A stretch of 64,000 bases of DNA from Alopecurus myosuroides (GCA_028641055.1 CM054062.1:269531765-269595764); one strand, 5' to 3'; positions 33,894-45,490 are shown, counted from the stretch's first letter. Notes: a model not told the origin generated them from the sequence alone. Numbers and translations: made by a program.

Positions 33894-34117
33894 TGTTAAA
33901 GTACTATAGTCGGTTTCCTTATTTGGTTTCCTTATTGTTTTGCATAATGTATAGTTGGATACGGTACTAGGTACCGATCCTTTCTCTCCTCTGATTACCT
34001 CTTCGAGTCCCTCTCCTGTACGTACAATGTAACCGACATTGGGGGTATTTCTGCTCCCCTTATTAACACGTAACACGAGCCAGGGAGAGGCATCGTTTCC
34101 GCCTAGGGTTTCTCACA
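33894..34117 (+). repeat. 5' LTR of the split Copia element
   Basis: Begins TGTTAAAGTACTATAG and ends TTTCTCACA immediately before TGGTATCAGAGC. At 224 bp it is short, as in several Copia lineages. The 3' partner is outside the window. Confidence 0.75.
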
Positions 34118-34129
34118 TGGTATCAGAGC
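34118..34129 (+). other. Primer-binding site, tRNA-iMet
   Basis: TGGTATCAGAGC, a perfect match, abutting the LTR. Confidence 0.9.
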
Positions 34130-34218
34130 AAGGCTCTTCCATGACCTAGCTGTCGCCGATCTAGCAAAATCTACAACCACAAAAATAAAAAAAACCCAAC
34201 ACTCCCTCCTTCAGATCA

Positions 34219-35157
34219 ATGGCGTCCTCCTCATCTTCGATTTCGTCGACTGCTCTGGCCGCGACCCTTGGGGCCCCGCCCTCTCAACAACTGACGCGGG
34301 ACAATTTCTTGTTCTGGCAAGCCCTCGTCTATCCTGCCTTGCGTGGCGCTCGTGCCATGGAACTACTTGATGGAACGAATGCTGCTCCGGCAGAAAAATT
34401 GGAGGTTGAGGATACAACAGATGCACAAAAGAAATAGATACTCCTTGACAACCCAGATTACTTTGACTGGCTTGCGCGAGATCAGCTGGTGATGCGATAT
34501 CTTCTAAGCTCAATGTCGCCGGATGTGTTGTCACACGTCCTTGGGCTGACCACCACCGCTGAAGTTTGGGCTGCAATCACCGGGATGTTTCCCTCTCAAT
34601 CTCGTTCTAGGATTCAACATCTCCGGTCAGCTCTCAATAGCACAAGGAAAGGAAATCTCACCGCCGCGGAATTCTTTACAAAGATAAAAGGCTTCAGTTC
34701 GGAGCTTGCCTCCGCGGGTAAACCCATAGATGAGGATAAGCTAGTTGGGTACATACTCAATGGGCTAGATGGATCATACAATACCATAGTAACCACTGCC
34801 AATGTTGTTACAACCAGTCTTGCCGATCTATTCGGTCAGATCCTTGCACATGATATGTGTCAACAGATGTTTGTCTCCACCGGTCAGGCCCCTCCATATG
34901 GTTTTACCTCTTCGGCAAATATTGCTCGTCGTGATAATAGTGGGAACACTGACCGCGGGCGCGGTTTTGATCGTGGTAGACGTGACCGATACCAGGATGA
35001 TCGTCGTGGAGATCGATACCAATATCAGGGTCGATGTGATGCTCGCCGCTATGAGGGCAACCGATGTGACAATGGATGCTATGATGATCGCCGAGGCAAT
35101 GGTCGCTATGATGACAGTCGTGGACGTTATGGTGATAATCGTCGTGACAACAGTCAG
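34219..35157 (+). pseudogene. Copia Gag with one stop, ending in a frameshift
   Basis: ATG at 34219. The frame runs through TAG at 34435-34437 and on to about 35157. It has the Copia gag core: NFLFWQALVYPALRGARAME, then TTAEVWAAITGMFPSQSRSR, LRSALNSTRKGNLTAAEFF and GYILNGLDGSYN. The C-terminal 80 residues are an Arg/Asp/Gly/Tyr-rich degenerate repeat (RRDRYQDDRRGDRYQ type), probably RNA-binding. A one-base loss near 35157 moves the continuation to another frame. Confidence 0.88.
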
Positions 35158-35570
35158 ATAGGCGTAGAGATGATGGTGGATGCCGTGATGTGCGTCAAGA
35201 TGATGCCAATCGCCGTGATGGTAGTGGGCAAGGACGTCGACGTGGTTGGCGTCGCCGTGCCCCTACTCCTTATGTTGACGTTACTTGTAAAATTTGCAAA
35301 ATCCATGGCCACCCGGCATGTGATTGTTGGTGGCGTCACAAGCATGTTGGTTCTGATGATGATAGTGATCGTGACACAAAGGGTGCCCACATTGCATCAT
35401 ATGGAGTTGATACAAATTGGTATTCTGATACTGGAGCTACAAATCACATCACGGGGGAGTTGGGAAAGCTCTCCACGCATGACAAGTACAAGGGACATGA
35501 TTGTGTTCGCACGGCTAACGGTAACGGTATGCACATAAGTCATAGTGGTCATTCAATTTTGCGCACCCCA
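35158..35570 (+). pseudogene. Copia zinc knuckle and protease start
   Basis: In the shifted frame (seen open from 35190) an intact CKICKIHGHPACDC (C-x2-C-x4-H-x4-C) is followed by WYSDTGATNHITGEL, the aspartic-protease active site D-T-G-A of Copia elements, and then HSILRTP. The frame is cut at 35570 by the Tekay insertion and resumes at 60669. Confidence 0.88.
35566..35570 (+). repeat. Target-site duplication (left) of the Tekay array
   Basis: CCCCA, repeated at 60664-60668. Confidence 0.9.
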
Positions 35571-38500
35571 TGTCGCACCCGGACTTCTAGGGGATACTCA
35601 CCGTACGAACTGAACAGTATGTTGATTGGATTACGGGGCTTACCGGCACCCGCAGCTCTTACGAGTAGGCCAACACTTATGTGTGACAACCAATCGTTAC
35701 TATCCACCGTCGGTGTAAACTATCCCATAGAAATCAGGACACTACCATTGACGTACTTCATACCATACACACATGGTACGTCAACGGCTTTGAACAAGAT
35801 GATAACACAACATATCTCTAAGACACAAAAGATTGAAATAAGTTGCAAATAGCTCTCACTAGAGCAGAGATAGCAAATACAATCATCCAGAGGACACATG
35901 TCCCAACATAACATCATTACATCTCAGCGGAAGCATTCAAAGGGTCTGAGTACAGACAAATCCAAATAGGCTATAAAGTCGGGAAATAAAAGAAGACGGA
36001 GCCCATCCACGATGTCTCGGATCCTGCCCGGGTCCGCTACCTACTCGTCAGCAGCCTCGTCGAACTCCACGTAGTAGCCGTCACAGGGATCCTCGTAAGC
36101 GTAGTATGCGGAAACCACAGCCCCAAAGGGGTCAGTACATAAACGTACTGGCAAGCAAGACTCACAGTTCACCAAAGTGTAACCCGTCAACACCAAGCAC
36201 AGATGCCTTGGGTTCAACGGAAGGAAGGGATATAAAAGATGCTGCAACTGGCTGCACTAACCAACTACAGAACAAGCTATAACTTCCGGATAACAGAAAG
36301 GGGATAAGATAGCGTATCGTAACCAACTATAGCTAACCACCAAAACAAACCCATCCTGGATCTCGCCCCTTATCCAAAGAAGCAATCCGAGGATAACTCA
36401 CACAGTTGGATTAATGATGGATCAAATTGTTGTGTCAATAAAGCTATTACTAGTCAGGTTAGTATTAGTTAGGTGCAAGTTGTTCTGAGTACTTGTTAGC
36501 CAGTACTTTCACCAAGTCAACCATAACCGCGGAAAACACGGCTTCTCGAGAAGATTTATCCCTGCAGGGGTGCACCAATTTGGCCGTACACGTAAGAATA
36601 TCCCGCCAGGATGGAAATGCACTTCCACCAAGCGAGGCACTCTACACAACTCAACTCTTCTTCGCATCAAGCCCAAAGCACCACGTGTTGTGCGTGCGCG
36701 GCTAATCGAGCCCCACGAAGAAAAGGGGACCCTCATAGCACTGGAAGACCACGCCGCCCTAAATGCCGACTACAAAAGTTCCACCCTGGCCTCGGGTTCG
36801 TACCTGCATATGCGTGCATCAAATGGAAAGCCCGAACTAAGTGTGGTGATTTGGACGAGATGCGAATCGAATCAAATTGAGGGGGCGCCCATACACGCTT
36901 CCCACATGCGGATAGTGCGCTCATCATGGATCAGTAGACAAGACCCTTTTCCTATTAGGGTCGACACTAGCAGGCCTCAAAACCACGCCGGGCCTCCTGC
37001 CGGTGCCTTGTCAGCAAATTATTATTACCTCAAATTAACATGTTGTTGTTTAACATCGAGCCCCAGAATATAATAGAGATATGATAACAGAAAGTAACTG
37101 ATAACAGACTCGAGCAAAAACAACCCTAAGCATGCTAGTAAGACACGGGCCCAAGCAATGGGGTTATAGGACTGGAGGTGAGGCAATATCAGGGTTCAGG
37201 GTATCATGTGATAGGTTCGTAACAGAAGCATCGATACATATGGCTAGCAGAAATAGACAACGGAAAGTATCGGTAACCAATGTTGAAAGGAACACAATGG
37301 TTCATGTGAGTGATAACTTGCCTGCAAACTCAGTAGCCTGGTACTGGGCTAGATCCTCAGAAGGGGTGTCGTAAAGATCGTCGGTCTCAACGTCGTCGTC
37401 TATCCGAGAAGAAGCAAACAAACAATGCAGAAGGATAAACAATCAATAACATGGCATAGTACACAATCATGGGATGATGCATGTCAAGTTAATGGATGCA
37501 CCAAAATAAACTAGTTGACATGGTAACACAATTTAAATGGACACATATGCAATTTTGAGTTGCCTATGAAGAGCCCATGAATTTTTGGTTAGAATATTTG
37601 TTTTCCAACTAATCAACAGGTGAATGTGAATTAGCATGATGCATGGATGAGGAAAACAACAAAATAACAACAATAGAACCAATTTAAAATAGGGTTTACC
37701 AATTTAGAAATTTAGTTATTAATTTAGGGAATTTTTGGTTCCTTAAAGGGGTTACACAAATAGTTGTTGTTTTCACCAATTTAAATTGTGCAGAATAAAT
37801 AACAAAATTCATATTTGAAAAGATCATAAAATTTTGGGTGGATTACATGTTTCAAATATTGAAAAAGGAATTAGGATGAATTTATTATGACTTAAACAAT
37901 ATTAAACAAGTTTTAAATGAATTTAAAACAAGCATGAATTTTATTTGTTCAAAACATAAATTCAAACTCATATTTGAAAATTTTATGTTTTTCTAGTTTG
38001 AAAACATATTTTGCATGTTCAAAAATAATTTAAATTGAGCAATTTATGATTTTATCAAATTTAAATGATTTAAACAAGGTTTAAATTATTTAAGCAATTT
38101 AAATTATTCAAACCATGCAACAAAATTTATATTTGAATAGGTGGTTCAAAATGGTATGGAAAACATATTTTATTTGCATTATTTGGATTAATTATGATTT
38201 AGTTATGCAATTTAGCAAATTACAAATGAATTATTTGAATTCAAATTTTAAATGCATTTGGAAAATTCAAAACAGTACACAAATGGTTTAATTGGATAGA
38301 CAATTCAATTTGGAGCAGTGCACATATTTAGATTTTATTAATTGGAGTTATAAAATAAAAGTTATTAAGGTTTTTATTCTGAGGACTAATCTGTGAAAAT
38401 AAAAGGACTAGTTTTAAAAACGAAAACGTACTGGAAAACTAACTGCACCGCGCTGCCATCTAGCCCTAGCCACTGCCCGTGGGCCTGGGGCCAGCGTGGC

Positions 38501-38589
38501 GTGCACGCGTGCTGGCGTGGCAGCAAGGGCCACTAACGAGTGGGACCTGCCTGTCAGCCGCGCGCGAAAAAGTGTGGGTTTATTCCGCG

Positions 38590-38650
38590 GAGCCACGGCT
38601 CGAACCCGTGACCTGCTGAGCTAGCGCTAGCACTGCAACCACTACGGTAA
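38590..38650 (-). other. tRNA-like T-arm/B-box sequence in LTR 1
   Basis: The minus strand reads CACGG-GTTCGAG-CCGTG (38610-38594), a perfect 5-bp stem with a 7-base T-loop, like a tRNA T-arm and close to the pol III B box GGTTCGANNCC. About 35 bases earlier is TAGTGGTTGCAGTG, loosely A-box-like. No anticodon arm or full cloverleaf can be folded, so it is not a tRNA gene. Identical copies lie in the other LTRs (48903-48919, 59212-59228). Confidence 0.45.
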
Positions 38651-39195
38651 GATTCAGTTTGACGATAGGCTCAGAGATGCAGTGAGGTTATTATTCAACA
38701 TGCACGTTAACTGAATTTTGATGACAGCGCTCGCTTCTGAACCTCGTTAGAGAACGCTGCCGGCGGCGAGCTGCCGTGTGCTGTGCTCGTTGCTGCTATG
38801 ATCTGGTGGTGCATGTGTAGTGCGGTGTGCACGGGTTCTTGCGCAAGCATAGACAGAAGCGGAGGAGGACACGGTGGCGGCTCACCGTCGATTGGAGTCG
38901 AGCAGAGGCTCGGTGACGAACTCGACGGCGACAGCTGCGGACGGCGGCGATGACCCAGTCGGTGGCGAGCTCTGCGGCGGTGTCCAAACGGAAGAGGGAG
39001 TCGTGGGGGTTGGTTCTTGGGGATAGGTGGGTAGGTGGAGCAACGAGGTGGCGGCGGCGTGCATGCTTTCAGAGGGAAGAACTCCGGTGAGGTTCAGAGC
39101 GAGGGGAAGGAGGTGGCAGAGAGGGAAAACCGGCGGCGGGAGCTCGAGGGGAGAGGGGTAGGGCTAGCTAGGGTTGCGGCGCGCGCCTAGGCTAG

Positions 39196-39203
39196 CTTTA
39201 TAG
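39196..39203 (-). promoter_or_regulatory. Predicted TATA box, Tekay LTR 1
   Basis: CTATAAAG on the minus strand, preserved in all three LTRs (49505-49512, 59815-59822). Confidence 0.6.
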
Positions 39204-40038
39204 CCCTCGGGATCAGCTCCTGGCCGTCGGGATGCGCGGCTGCCGCCGTGGCATGGCCGGATGGCCTGCCGTACGCGAAGGCGACGGAGGATTAGAAAGA
39301 GGAAAAAAACGAAGCGGTACGCTGGCCGCGGTGGGCTGGGCTGCGCGGGAGGGAAAGGAGAAGGTGGGCTGGGCGCAGCCCACGACCCCCTGGCGCCAAT
39401 TTTTTTTTTTTAAAATTCTCCTCTGTTTTTTTTGCAGAAAAAGGATTTGGAAGAAAAGGATGATTTTTGTGTTAGCAAAAATTTCAGAAAAATTAGGGTG
39501 AGTTGTTTAGGTCATCAACAACACAATGCCAAGTTTTGTTTTCAAAAAGTTTGAAATTAACTTGCTGTTTGAAAAGTGGTTTCAAATTGGATGATTTTTA
39601 TATTAAGTGAACATTAATGAAAACAACCCTTTTAATAGGGTGAACCCTATGTTTAATTAGAACAAATGAGTTGATTTATTTTGATAACATTCATAAATTC
39701 AAATTAGATGCTGTTTGATGATTTGATTTGGATTTTGAATGTGATTTGAAATTTAAATGATTGATTAAAACCATCATTTTAATAGTTGAGCATTATTGAA
39801 TAATTGGAAACAATTAAGGGTTTGATTTGAACTTATTATTTGAAAAAGATTGTAACAGAGCAAGTATGAAATAAAGGTTTGAATATTGTTTGAATTTGAA
39901 TTGTGAAAACAGAGGAAACAGATGCAAACAAATAAGAAACAAATGCAAACAAATAAATGAGCATGATGACATGATGCAATACTTTAATAAACATGAAACA
40001 AACATTCTAAGGGGAGTTTTCATACTTGGGATGTTACA

Positions 40039-40052
40039 AAACGCCCCCCTTG
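40039..40052 (-). other. Polypurine tract, Tekay internal copy 1
   Basis: The minus strand reads CAAGGGGGGCGTTT directly before the LTR start TGTAACATCCC. Confidence 0.8.
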
Positions 40053-40074
40053 AAGGAATCGCGCCCCGAGATTC

Positions 40075-43000
40075 CTACTGAGAAAGGAAAAGGTCCGGAT
40101 ACTTCTTGCGAAGATCCTCTTCGGTCTCCCACGTTGCCTCTTTATCGGAATGATGCGACCACTGCACTTTCAAGAACTTGGTGCTCTTGTTGCGAGTCTT
40201 ACGCTCGGTCTCATCGAGAATACGAACAGGGTGCTCCTCATAAGATAGATCATCTTGCAGTTCAATGGAATCATGATCAACTGCACGATCTGGATCTTTG
40301 AAACACCTCTTGAGCTGTGACACGTGGAACACATCGTGCACGTTGGATAGTTTTTCTGGAAGTTCAAGACAATAGGCATTTTCTGCCCGCCTTGAGAGAA
40401 TGTTGAAAGGACCAATGTATCTTGGTGCGAGCTTTCCTTTCACACCGAAACGATGAGTGCCTCTGAGGGGAGTCACACGGAGATATGCCTTGTCACCAGG
40501 TGCATAGATCATATCCCTGTGCTTGCTGTCATAATAGCTCTTCTGACGAGACTGAGCAATCTTGAGATTGACACGAATGATACGAACTTTCTCCTCGGCT
40601 TCCTTAACAATGTCAGGGCCTAAGAGTGAACGTTCACGAGCTCCAGACCAATTGATTGGACTCCTGCATCTGCGGCCATAGAGTGCTTCAAATGGTGCCA
40701 TGCCTAGGCTTGCCTGGTAGCTGTTGTTGTAGGAGAATTCAGCATATGGAAGGCAATCCTCCCATTTCATGCCAAAGGAGATACCACATGCTCTAAGCAT
40801 ATCCTCGAGAATCTGATTGACTCTTTCGACTTGCCCTTGAGACTGAGGGTGATAAGCTGTGCTGAAAAGAAGTTTGGTTCCCAATGCTTCTTGAAAGCTT
40901 TTCCAGAAATGAGAAGTGAATATGCTTCCACGGTCTGAGCTTATTTCCAATGGAACACCATGAAGAGGAACAATCTTTGCTGTGTAGAGTTCTGCTAACT
41001 GGCTAGCTGAGATTGTTTCTTTGACAGCAAAGAAGTGAGCTATTTTAGTGAGACGATCAATAACAACGAAGATTGCATCGTTGCCCTTCTTGGACTTTGG
41101 AAAACCAGTGACGAAGTCCATTTCAATCATGTCCCACTTCCACTCAGGAATTTTCAGAGGTTGGAGTAGACCGGTTGTTTTCTGATGGACTGCCTTAACA
41201 CGTTGACAAACGTCGCATTCAGAAACGTATTGAGCAATTTCACGTTTCATGCCAGGCCACCAATACAGTGTCTTAAGATCCTGGTACATCTTTGTACTTC
41301 CAGGGTGGATGGAGAGAGGAGTTTCATGAGCCTCCTTGAGAATGATATCTTTGAGACTTTGAACTTGAGGAACTGCAATGCGTCCTTCGAAGAACACAGT
41401 TCCTTTGTCATCAATTGAGAAGGACTTAAATTTCTCCTTGCCTTCCTTGATGTGTTCTACCATCTTCTTGATTTCAGCATCACGACGTTGTTCAGAACGA
41501 ATCTTGTCCTCGAGAGTTGGACTTGCTGTCAAGCTAGCAAGATAGCCTTGAGGGACAAGACCAAGGTTCAGCTTCTGGAATTCTTCATGAAGTGGAGGTT
41601 GGCTTTCCATGATCATGAGATTATTGCAATAGGACTTGCGACTGAGAGCATCGGCCATAACATTAGCCTTGCCTGGAGTGTAAGAAATGGTGAGATCAAA
41701 GTCTTTAATCTTTTCAATCCATCTCCTTTGCCTGAGGTTTAGATCTGGTTGAGTGAAGATGTATTTCAGACTCTTATGATCGGAAAAGATTTCAGTGCGA
41801 TTACCCAACAAGTATTGCCTCCATTTCTTGACGGCAAACACAACTGCTGCAAGTTCAAGGTCATGTGTGGGATAGTTTTGCTCATGTGCATTCAACTGAC
41901 GTGAAGCATAAGCCACAACTTGACGTTCTTGCATAAGAACTGCTCCTAGACCTTGGAGAGATGCATCGCAGAATATCTGGAAAGGTTTGGTAGTATCTGG
42001 GCCAACCAGAACTGGGGTAGAAGTGAGTTTAGTCTTCAGGAGATTGAAACTTTCATCACACTGTGGAGACCAAACGAACTTCTTGTCCTTCTTTGTGAGA
42101 TCAGTGAGAGGTTTGGCAATCTTGGAAAAGTTTTGGACGAAACGACGGCAATAGCTAGCCAAGCCTAGGAAACTTCTGACTTGCTTCACCGTCTTAGGAG
42201 GTTTCCAATCAACAATTGCTTTAACCTTTTTCGGATCAATGGCTATGCCCTTGGCAGAGATGACATGACCAAGGTAAGCAACTTCTGGAATCCAGAACTC
42301 ACATTTTGAGAACTTGGCATATAGACGATGCTCGCGAAGTTTCATGAGAGTGAGACGAAGGTGTTCTCCATGCTCTTCCTCAGATTTTGAGTAGACCAGA
42401 ATGTCATCGAGATATACCACAACGAACTTGTCGAGGTATTCATGGAAGACAGAATTCATGAGTCTAGAGAAAGTCGCCGGTGCATTGGTGAGACCAAAGG
42501 ACATGACGGTGTATTCATATAGACCGTACCGAGTTGTGAAAGCTGTCTTTGGAATATCTTCCTTTCTAATCTTTATTTGATGGTAACCCATCCTCAAATC
42601 CAACTTTGAGAATATTGAGGCTCCAGCAAGTTGATCAAAAAGATCATCGATACGAGGAATTGGATACTTGTTTTTTATGGTTTTCTCGTTGAGAGGACGA
42701 TAGTCAACCACGAGTCTCTTTGTTTGATCCTTCTTCGCAACGAACAGAGTTGGGCAACCCCAAGCGGAGGAGCTAGGTTGAATGTAACCTTTCTCCATGT
42801 ACATATCGATTTGCTCCTTCAACAATTTCAGTTCAGGAGGAGCTATCTTGTATGGATGCTTAGAGATTGGAGCAGTACCTGGTTCAAGCTCGATCACGAA
42901 CTCAACTGCTCTGTCCGGAGGCATCCCTGGCAACTCTTCTGGAAAGACGTCAGGGAATTCACAAACCACCAGAACATTTTCAAGTAGAGGTAGAGGTTTA

Positions 43001-43755
43001 GCATCAAGGGTGTACAGCTGAACAGAACTTGATTCATTTGGAGAATAGACTATATGGCCAAAAGGGTGGAATAGAGTTATTGACTTCCGAGCACAATCAA
43101 TCGTAGCTTTATTGGCCTTCAACCAATCCATGCCCAGAATGACATCAATGTCAGAATTGCCAAGCAGAATGAGGGAAGCAAGGAATATGTGACCTCCAAT
43201 TAGGATCTGATTCTCGTGATTGATCTTGGAAGTTTGCATAGTTGCTCCAGGGGAGTTTACTACTAGCGGGGAACCCAAACCAACAAAGGGGAGCTTAATT
43301 GCTGTCGCAAAGATCTTTGACACGAAAGAATGCGATGCTCCGGTATCAAACAACACTTTAGCTGGGTTAGAGTTAACGGGGAATGTACCGAGAACGACGT
43401 CAGCAGCTTCCTCAGCTTTGTCGACCTTGACATGATTCACCCTCGCGGTCCTCCCGACAGGCCTGTTGTTGGAGTTGAAGGCTTTAGCCGGGGGAGCACG
43501 CACCATTGCCTGGTTGGTGTTGGGGCGAGGTGGTGGTGGAGGTAGCTGCCTCTGAGTGCACTTGTCAGCATAGTGCCCTGTCTGCTTGCATTTGTAGCAA
43601 GTGACGACACGAGGTGCATAGTGCCTTGGCTGCCCCATTGAAAACCTCTGAGCCTGCATCTGAGATGGGTTGGGTGGGCGGGAAGCGAAGCCTGGAGAAG
43701 CTTGGGCATATGGAGCCCTAGTGACAGCACCATTTGGCACCCAGATGCGGCGCTT
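40075..43755 (-). CDS. Tekay Pol polyprotein, copy 1 (zinc knuckle-PR-RT-RH-INT-chromodomain)
   Basis: An uninterrupted frame of about 1226 codons from the amber codon at 43758-43756 to TAG near 40075. It has no AUG of its own at the start; it is in frame with gag, so it would need suppression of that stop. Counting from 43740 (residue 1, a GTG): CCHC zinc knuckle 48-61; protease DTGA 132-135; RT with YLDD 443-446; RNase H from FCDAS 590; integrase HHCC with H805, H812, C842, C845; catalytic D875, D936, E972; chromodomain about 1165-1218 ending near [17 protein letters not shown]. All catalytic residues are present, so the sequence looks recently functional. Neighbours: gag upstream, purine tract and LTR downstream. 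Confidence 0.93.
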   Translation of the reverse strand, partial: KRRIWVPNGAVTRAPYAQASPGFASRPPNPSQMQAQRFSMGQPRHYAPRVVTCYKCKQTGHYADKCTQRQLPPPPPRPNTNQAMVRAPPAKAFNSNNRPVGRTARVNHVKVDKAEEAADVVLGTFPVNSNPAKVLFDTGASHSFVSKIFATAIKLPFVGLGSPLVVNSPGATMQTSKINHENQILIGGHIFLASLILLGNSDIDVILGMDWLKANKATIDCARKSITLFHPFGHIVYSPNESSSVQLYTLDAKPLPLLENVLVVCEFPDVFPEELPGMPPDRAVEFVIELEPGTAPISKHPYKIAPPELKLLKEQIDMYMEKGYIQPSSSAWGCPTLFVAKKDQTKRLVVDYRPLNEKTIKNKYPIPRIDDLFDQLAGASIFSKLDLRMGYHQIKIRKEDIPKTAFTTRYGLYEYTVMSFGLTNAPATFSRLMNSVFHEYLDKFVVVYLDDILVYSKSEEEHGEHLRLTLMKLREHRLYAKFSKCEFWIPEVAYLGHVISAKGIAIDPKKVKAIVDWKPPKTVKQVRSFLGLASYCRRFVQNFSKIAKPLTDLTKKDKKFVWSPQCDESFNLLKTKLTSTPVLVGPDTTKPFQIFCDASLQGLGAVLMQERQVVAYASRQLNAHEQNYPTHDLELAAVVFAVKKWRQYLLGNRTEIFSDHKSLKYIFTQPDLNLRQRRWIEKIKDFDLTISYTPGKANVMADALSRKSYCNNLMIMESQPPLHEEFQKLNLGLVPQGYLASLTASPTLEDKIRSEQRRDAEIKKMVEHIKEGKEKFKSFSIDDKGTVFFEGRIAVPQVQSLKDIILKEAHETPLSIHPGSTKMYQDLKTLYWWPGMKREIAQYVSECDVCQRVKAVHQKTTGLLQPLKIPEWKWDMIEMDFVTGFPKSKKGNDAIFVVIDRLTKIAHFFAVKETISASQLAELYTAKIVPLHGVPLEISSDRGSIFTSHFWKSFQEALGTKLLFSTAYHPQSQGQVERVNQILEDMLRACGISFGMKWEDCLPYAEFSYNNSYQASLGMAPFEALYGRRCRSPINWSGARERSLLGPDIVKEAEEKVRIIRVNLKIAQSRQKSYYDSKHRDMIYAPGDKAYLRVTPLRGTHRFGVKGKLAPRYIGPFNILSRRAENAYCLELPEKLSNVHDVFHVSQLKRCFKDPDRAVDHDSIELQDDLSYEEHPVRILDETERKTRNKSTKFLKVQWSHHSDKEATWETEEDLRKKYPDLFLSQ

Positions 43756-44466
43756 CTACGGAGGGGTGGTCATGTTAGAGGAGGAACCACCCTCACGCGA
43801 GTGCTTGCGAGACTCCTCGAACGCCTTGCGCCCATTTTCCTCATTGAGCGCGGTGTTCACGAGCTCCTCGAAGTCTTTGCACTTGATGTTGGTGAGGGTG
43901 TACTTGAGTTCCGGGTTAAAACCTCGGCGGAACCTTGCCATCTTCTTGGCCTCAGTGGACACCTCATCACCAGCGTAACGAGCGAGACGATTGAACTCAT
44001 TCTGATAGCCAATGACGTCCAGCTTGCCTTGCTTAAGAGAGCAAAACTCCTCACGCATCCTTTCCATGAGACCATCTGGAATGTGGTGCTTCAGGAACGC
44101 ATCCTTGAAACAACCCCAGGTGATAGGGTATCCAGCTCTCATGGTCTGGTAGTTCTCCCACCAGGTAGCTGCCTGACCCTTCAGTAGGTAGGTGGCATAC
44201 TTGACTTTGTCTTCCTTAGCAACGTGAGCAATGTCCAGAGCCCTGGCCATCTCCCGGATCCAGTCATCAGCATCCAGAGGCTCGCGTGTTGCCACGAAAG
44301 CTCTGGGACCCAGACTCAGAAACTCCTTGATGCTGACTCGTGGAGCATTCTGGTTGTTGTGCTGATTTGCCTGGAACTGGGCCATCTGCGTCACGACCTG
44401 AGTCATCTGAGTCAACAACTCCGTGATTGGCGGTGGCTCAGGCGGGTTGCTCTTTGTTGGCGGCAT
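43756..44466 (-). CDS. Tekay Gag, copy 1
   Basis: A 236-aa frame with the Retrotrans_gag core: LDADDWIREMARALDIAHVA, ATYLLKGQAATWWENY, PITWGCFKDAFLKHHIPDG and LARYAGDEVSTEAKKMARFR. The start MPPTKSNPPEPPPITELLTQ is typical of grass gypsy Gag. It ends at TAG 43756-43758 within the usual Gag length, before the zinc knuckle, which continues in the same frame in the Pol ORF. The stop is either a mutated CAG or a gag-pol control point; it is shared by copy 2. Confidence 0.9.
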   Translation of the reverse strand: MPPTKSNPPEPPPITELLTQMTQVVTQMAQFQANQHNNQNAPRVSIKEFLSLGPRAFVATREPLDADDWIREMARALDIAHVAKEDKVKYATYLLKGQAATWWENYQTMRAGYPITWGCFKDAFLKHHIPDGLMERMREEFCSLKQGKLDVIGYQNEFNRLARYAGDEVSTEAKKMARFRRGFNPELKYTLTNIKCKDFEELVNTALNEENGRKAFEESRKHSREGGSSSNMTTPP

Positions 44467-44797
44467 CCTGAATAGACATGCATTTTAGCACAACAACAGA
44501 AACAGATAGGCTTGGAAACCGAAAGAGAGATTATTCCGACGCATGAATAGATAACCAACAGGTACATCATCACATGTTCAAATACATCAGAATATCCAAC
44601 ACCAATACATGGTTCGAAAGCCAAAGGATAACTAAACATAGCTATGAATGGATACATCGGTACTCTCATGCTCATCATGCAGGACGGCGGTGAGTAGTAC
44701 GACGAGGGGTACGGTGAGGAGCACGCCCACGAAAGTAGGTAGAACGACGATCCACATAGATCTGACGTGGCCTGAGAGCGACTCTAGGTGTGGTGAA
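44467..44797 (-). other. Spacer between extra ORF and gag, copy 1
   Basis: About 330 bases without a supported gene on the minus strand; it contains the gag leader. Confidence 0.5.
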
Positions 44798-45490
44798 TTA
44801 CATAGCGTCAGCTCCCTGTGCTCCAAATCGTGGAATCCCAGTGTATCCAGCACCGAGGTTGAGGAGTGGACCTCTGATCGGCTCGTAACCTCCAGCATCT
44901 GGCAGACAACGACCAACTGGCTGATCGAAACGTGCAAAGCGCTCATCTGCAACAAAGTCTGTGGTGTACGTCGCCAGACGAGTCAAAGCAAGGTAGAGCT
45001 GCTCTCTGACTGAAGCCAACTCCTGAGAAAGTGTGGTGGCAACTGCGTCACTGTGCCTCACAAACTGAGCGGTGGTGTGCAGCCTGGTGTTATCATGCTC
45101 GTAGACATCCAGGTTGTCGTAGAGAGTGAAGTGAGCTCCCTCCGAAGTGATGTAACCACGGGGGATGTGGCGATAGATAGAATCGTCAAATCCCCAGTAG
45201 TCAGCACGAAGGACGGTGAGACTCACGTAAGCTGCCTGCTGCACAGCCATATCCACTGTGGAACCTACTGCCTCGTAGCGGTGGACAACGTTCATGCCAT
45301 CATCTGACAGAATGTAGACGATAGCCTGGTAGTAGGTCTGGTCAAACTCTCGCTGCTGCTCGTAGACCTGGTACTCTGGTGCCCAACGGAACCCCAGATA
45401 AGTGACCATGTCTCTCAGCATCTCCGGATAACTGGCGCTGCTCTCACAACGAGTCATCCGAACCACCTGCGGGAAGAACCTGAGATCCAT
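44798..45490 (-). CDS. Extra sense ORF upstream of gag (dsRBD-like layout), copy 1
   Basis: 230 aa, ATG at 45490 with an in-frame TAA nine codons upstream, so the start is well placed. It lies between primer site and gag, on the same strand. Residues about 20-92 follow the order helix (SYPEMLRDMVTYLGF), strands (PEYQVYEQQREFDQTYYQAI), strand, helix (STVDMAVQQAAYVSLTVLR). Spacing of the PEY-x-V-x-E and later aromatic resembles double-stranded-RNA-binding domains, but the KKxAK lysines of the second helix are missing. The rest is unassigned. It contains no gag, pol or env motif. Function unknown; a role in RNA binding or in countering silencing is only speculation. Confidence 0.7.
   Translation of the reverse strand: MDLRFFPQVVRMTRCESSASYPEMLRDMVTYLGFRWAPEYQVYEQQREFDQTYYQAIVYILSDDGMNVVHRYEAVGSTVDMAVQQAAYVSLTVLRADYWGFDDSIYRHIPRGYITSEGAHFTLYDNLDVYEHDNTRLHTTAQFVRHSDAVATTLSQELASVREQLYLALTRLATYTTDFVADERFARFDQPVGRCLPDAGGYEPIRGPLLNLGAGYTGIPRFGAQGADAM

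Larger units (their letters stand above)
38434..39410 (-). promoter_or_regulatory. GC-rich promoter/leader block of Tekay LTR 1
   Basis: Within an AT-rich LTR this block is strongly GC-rich. On the minus strand CTATAAAG (39203-39196) is followed by AACCCTAGCTAGCCCTACCC and a pyrimidine/CGCCG-rich leader resembling a grass 5' UTR. This is probably the U3/R promoter. Small frames such as 38882-39064 are composition-driven. Confidence 0.55.
35571..40038 (-). repeat. Tekay LTR 1 (3' LTR in element orientation)
   Basis: 4468 bp; minus strand begins TGTAACATCCCAAGTATG and ends CCGGGTGCGACA. It lacks the 11-bp ATTTGAATTTT repeat unit present near 48242 and 58547 in the other two copies. Confidence 0.93.

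Noticed and set aside
35616..35852. Frames repeated in all three Tekay LTRs (77 codons at 45916 and 56224; 60-122 codons elsewhere)
   Set aside because: Repetition comes from LTR duplication. The frames run antisense to the element, have no domains and lie over the LTR end.
38590..38650. Functional tRNA gene in the LTR
   Set aside because: Only the T-arm is well formed; no anticodon arm, acceptor stem or cloverleaf can be drawn.
40170..43545. Many 70-120-codon plus-strand frames opposite Tekay pol
   Set aside because: They are antisense shadows of a strongly coding minus-strand frame and recur identically in the second unit.
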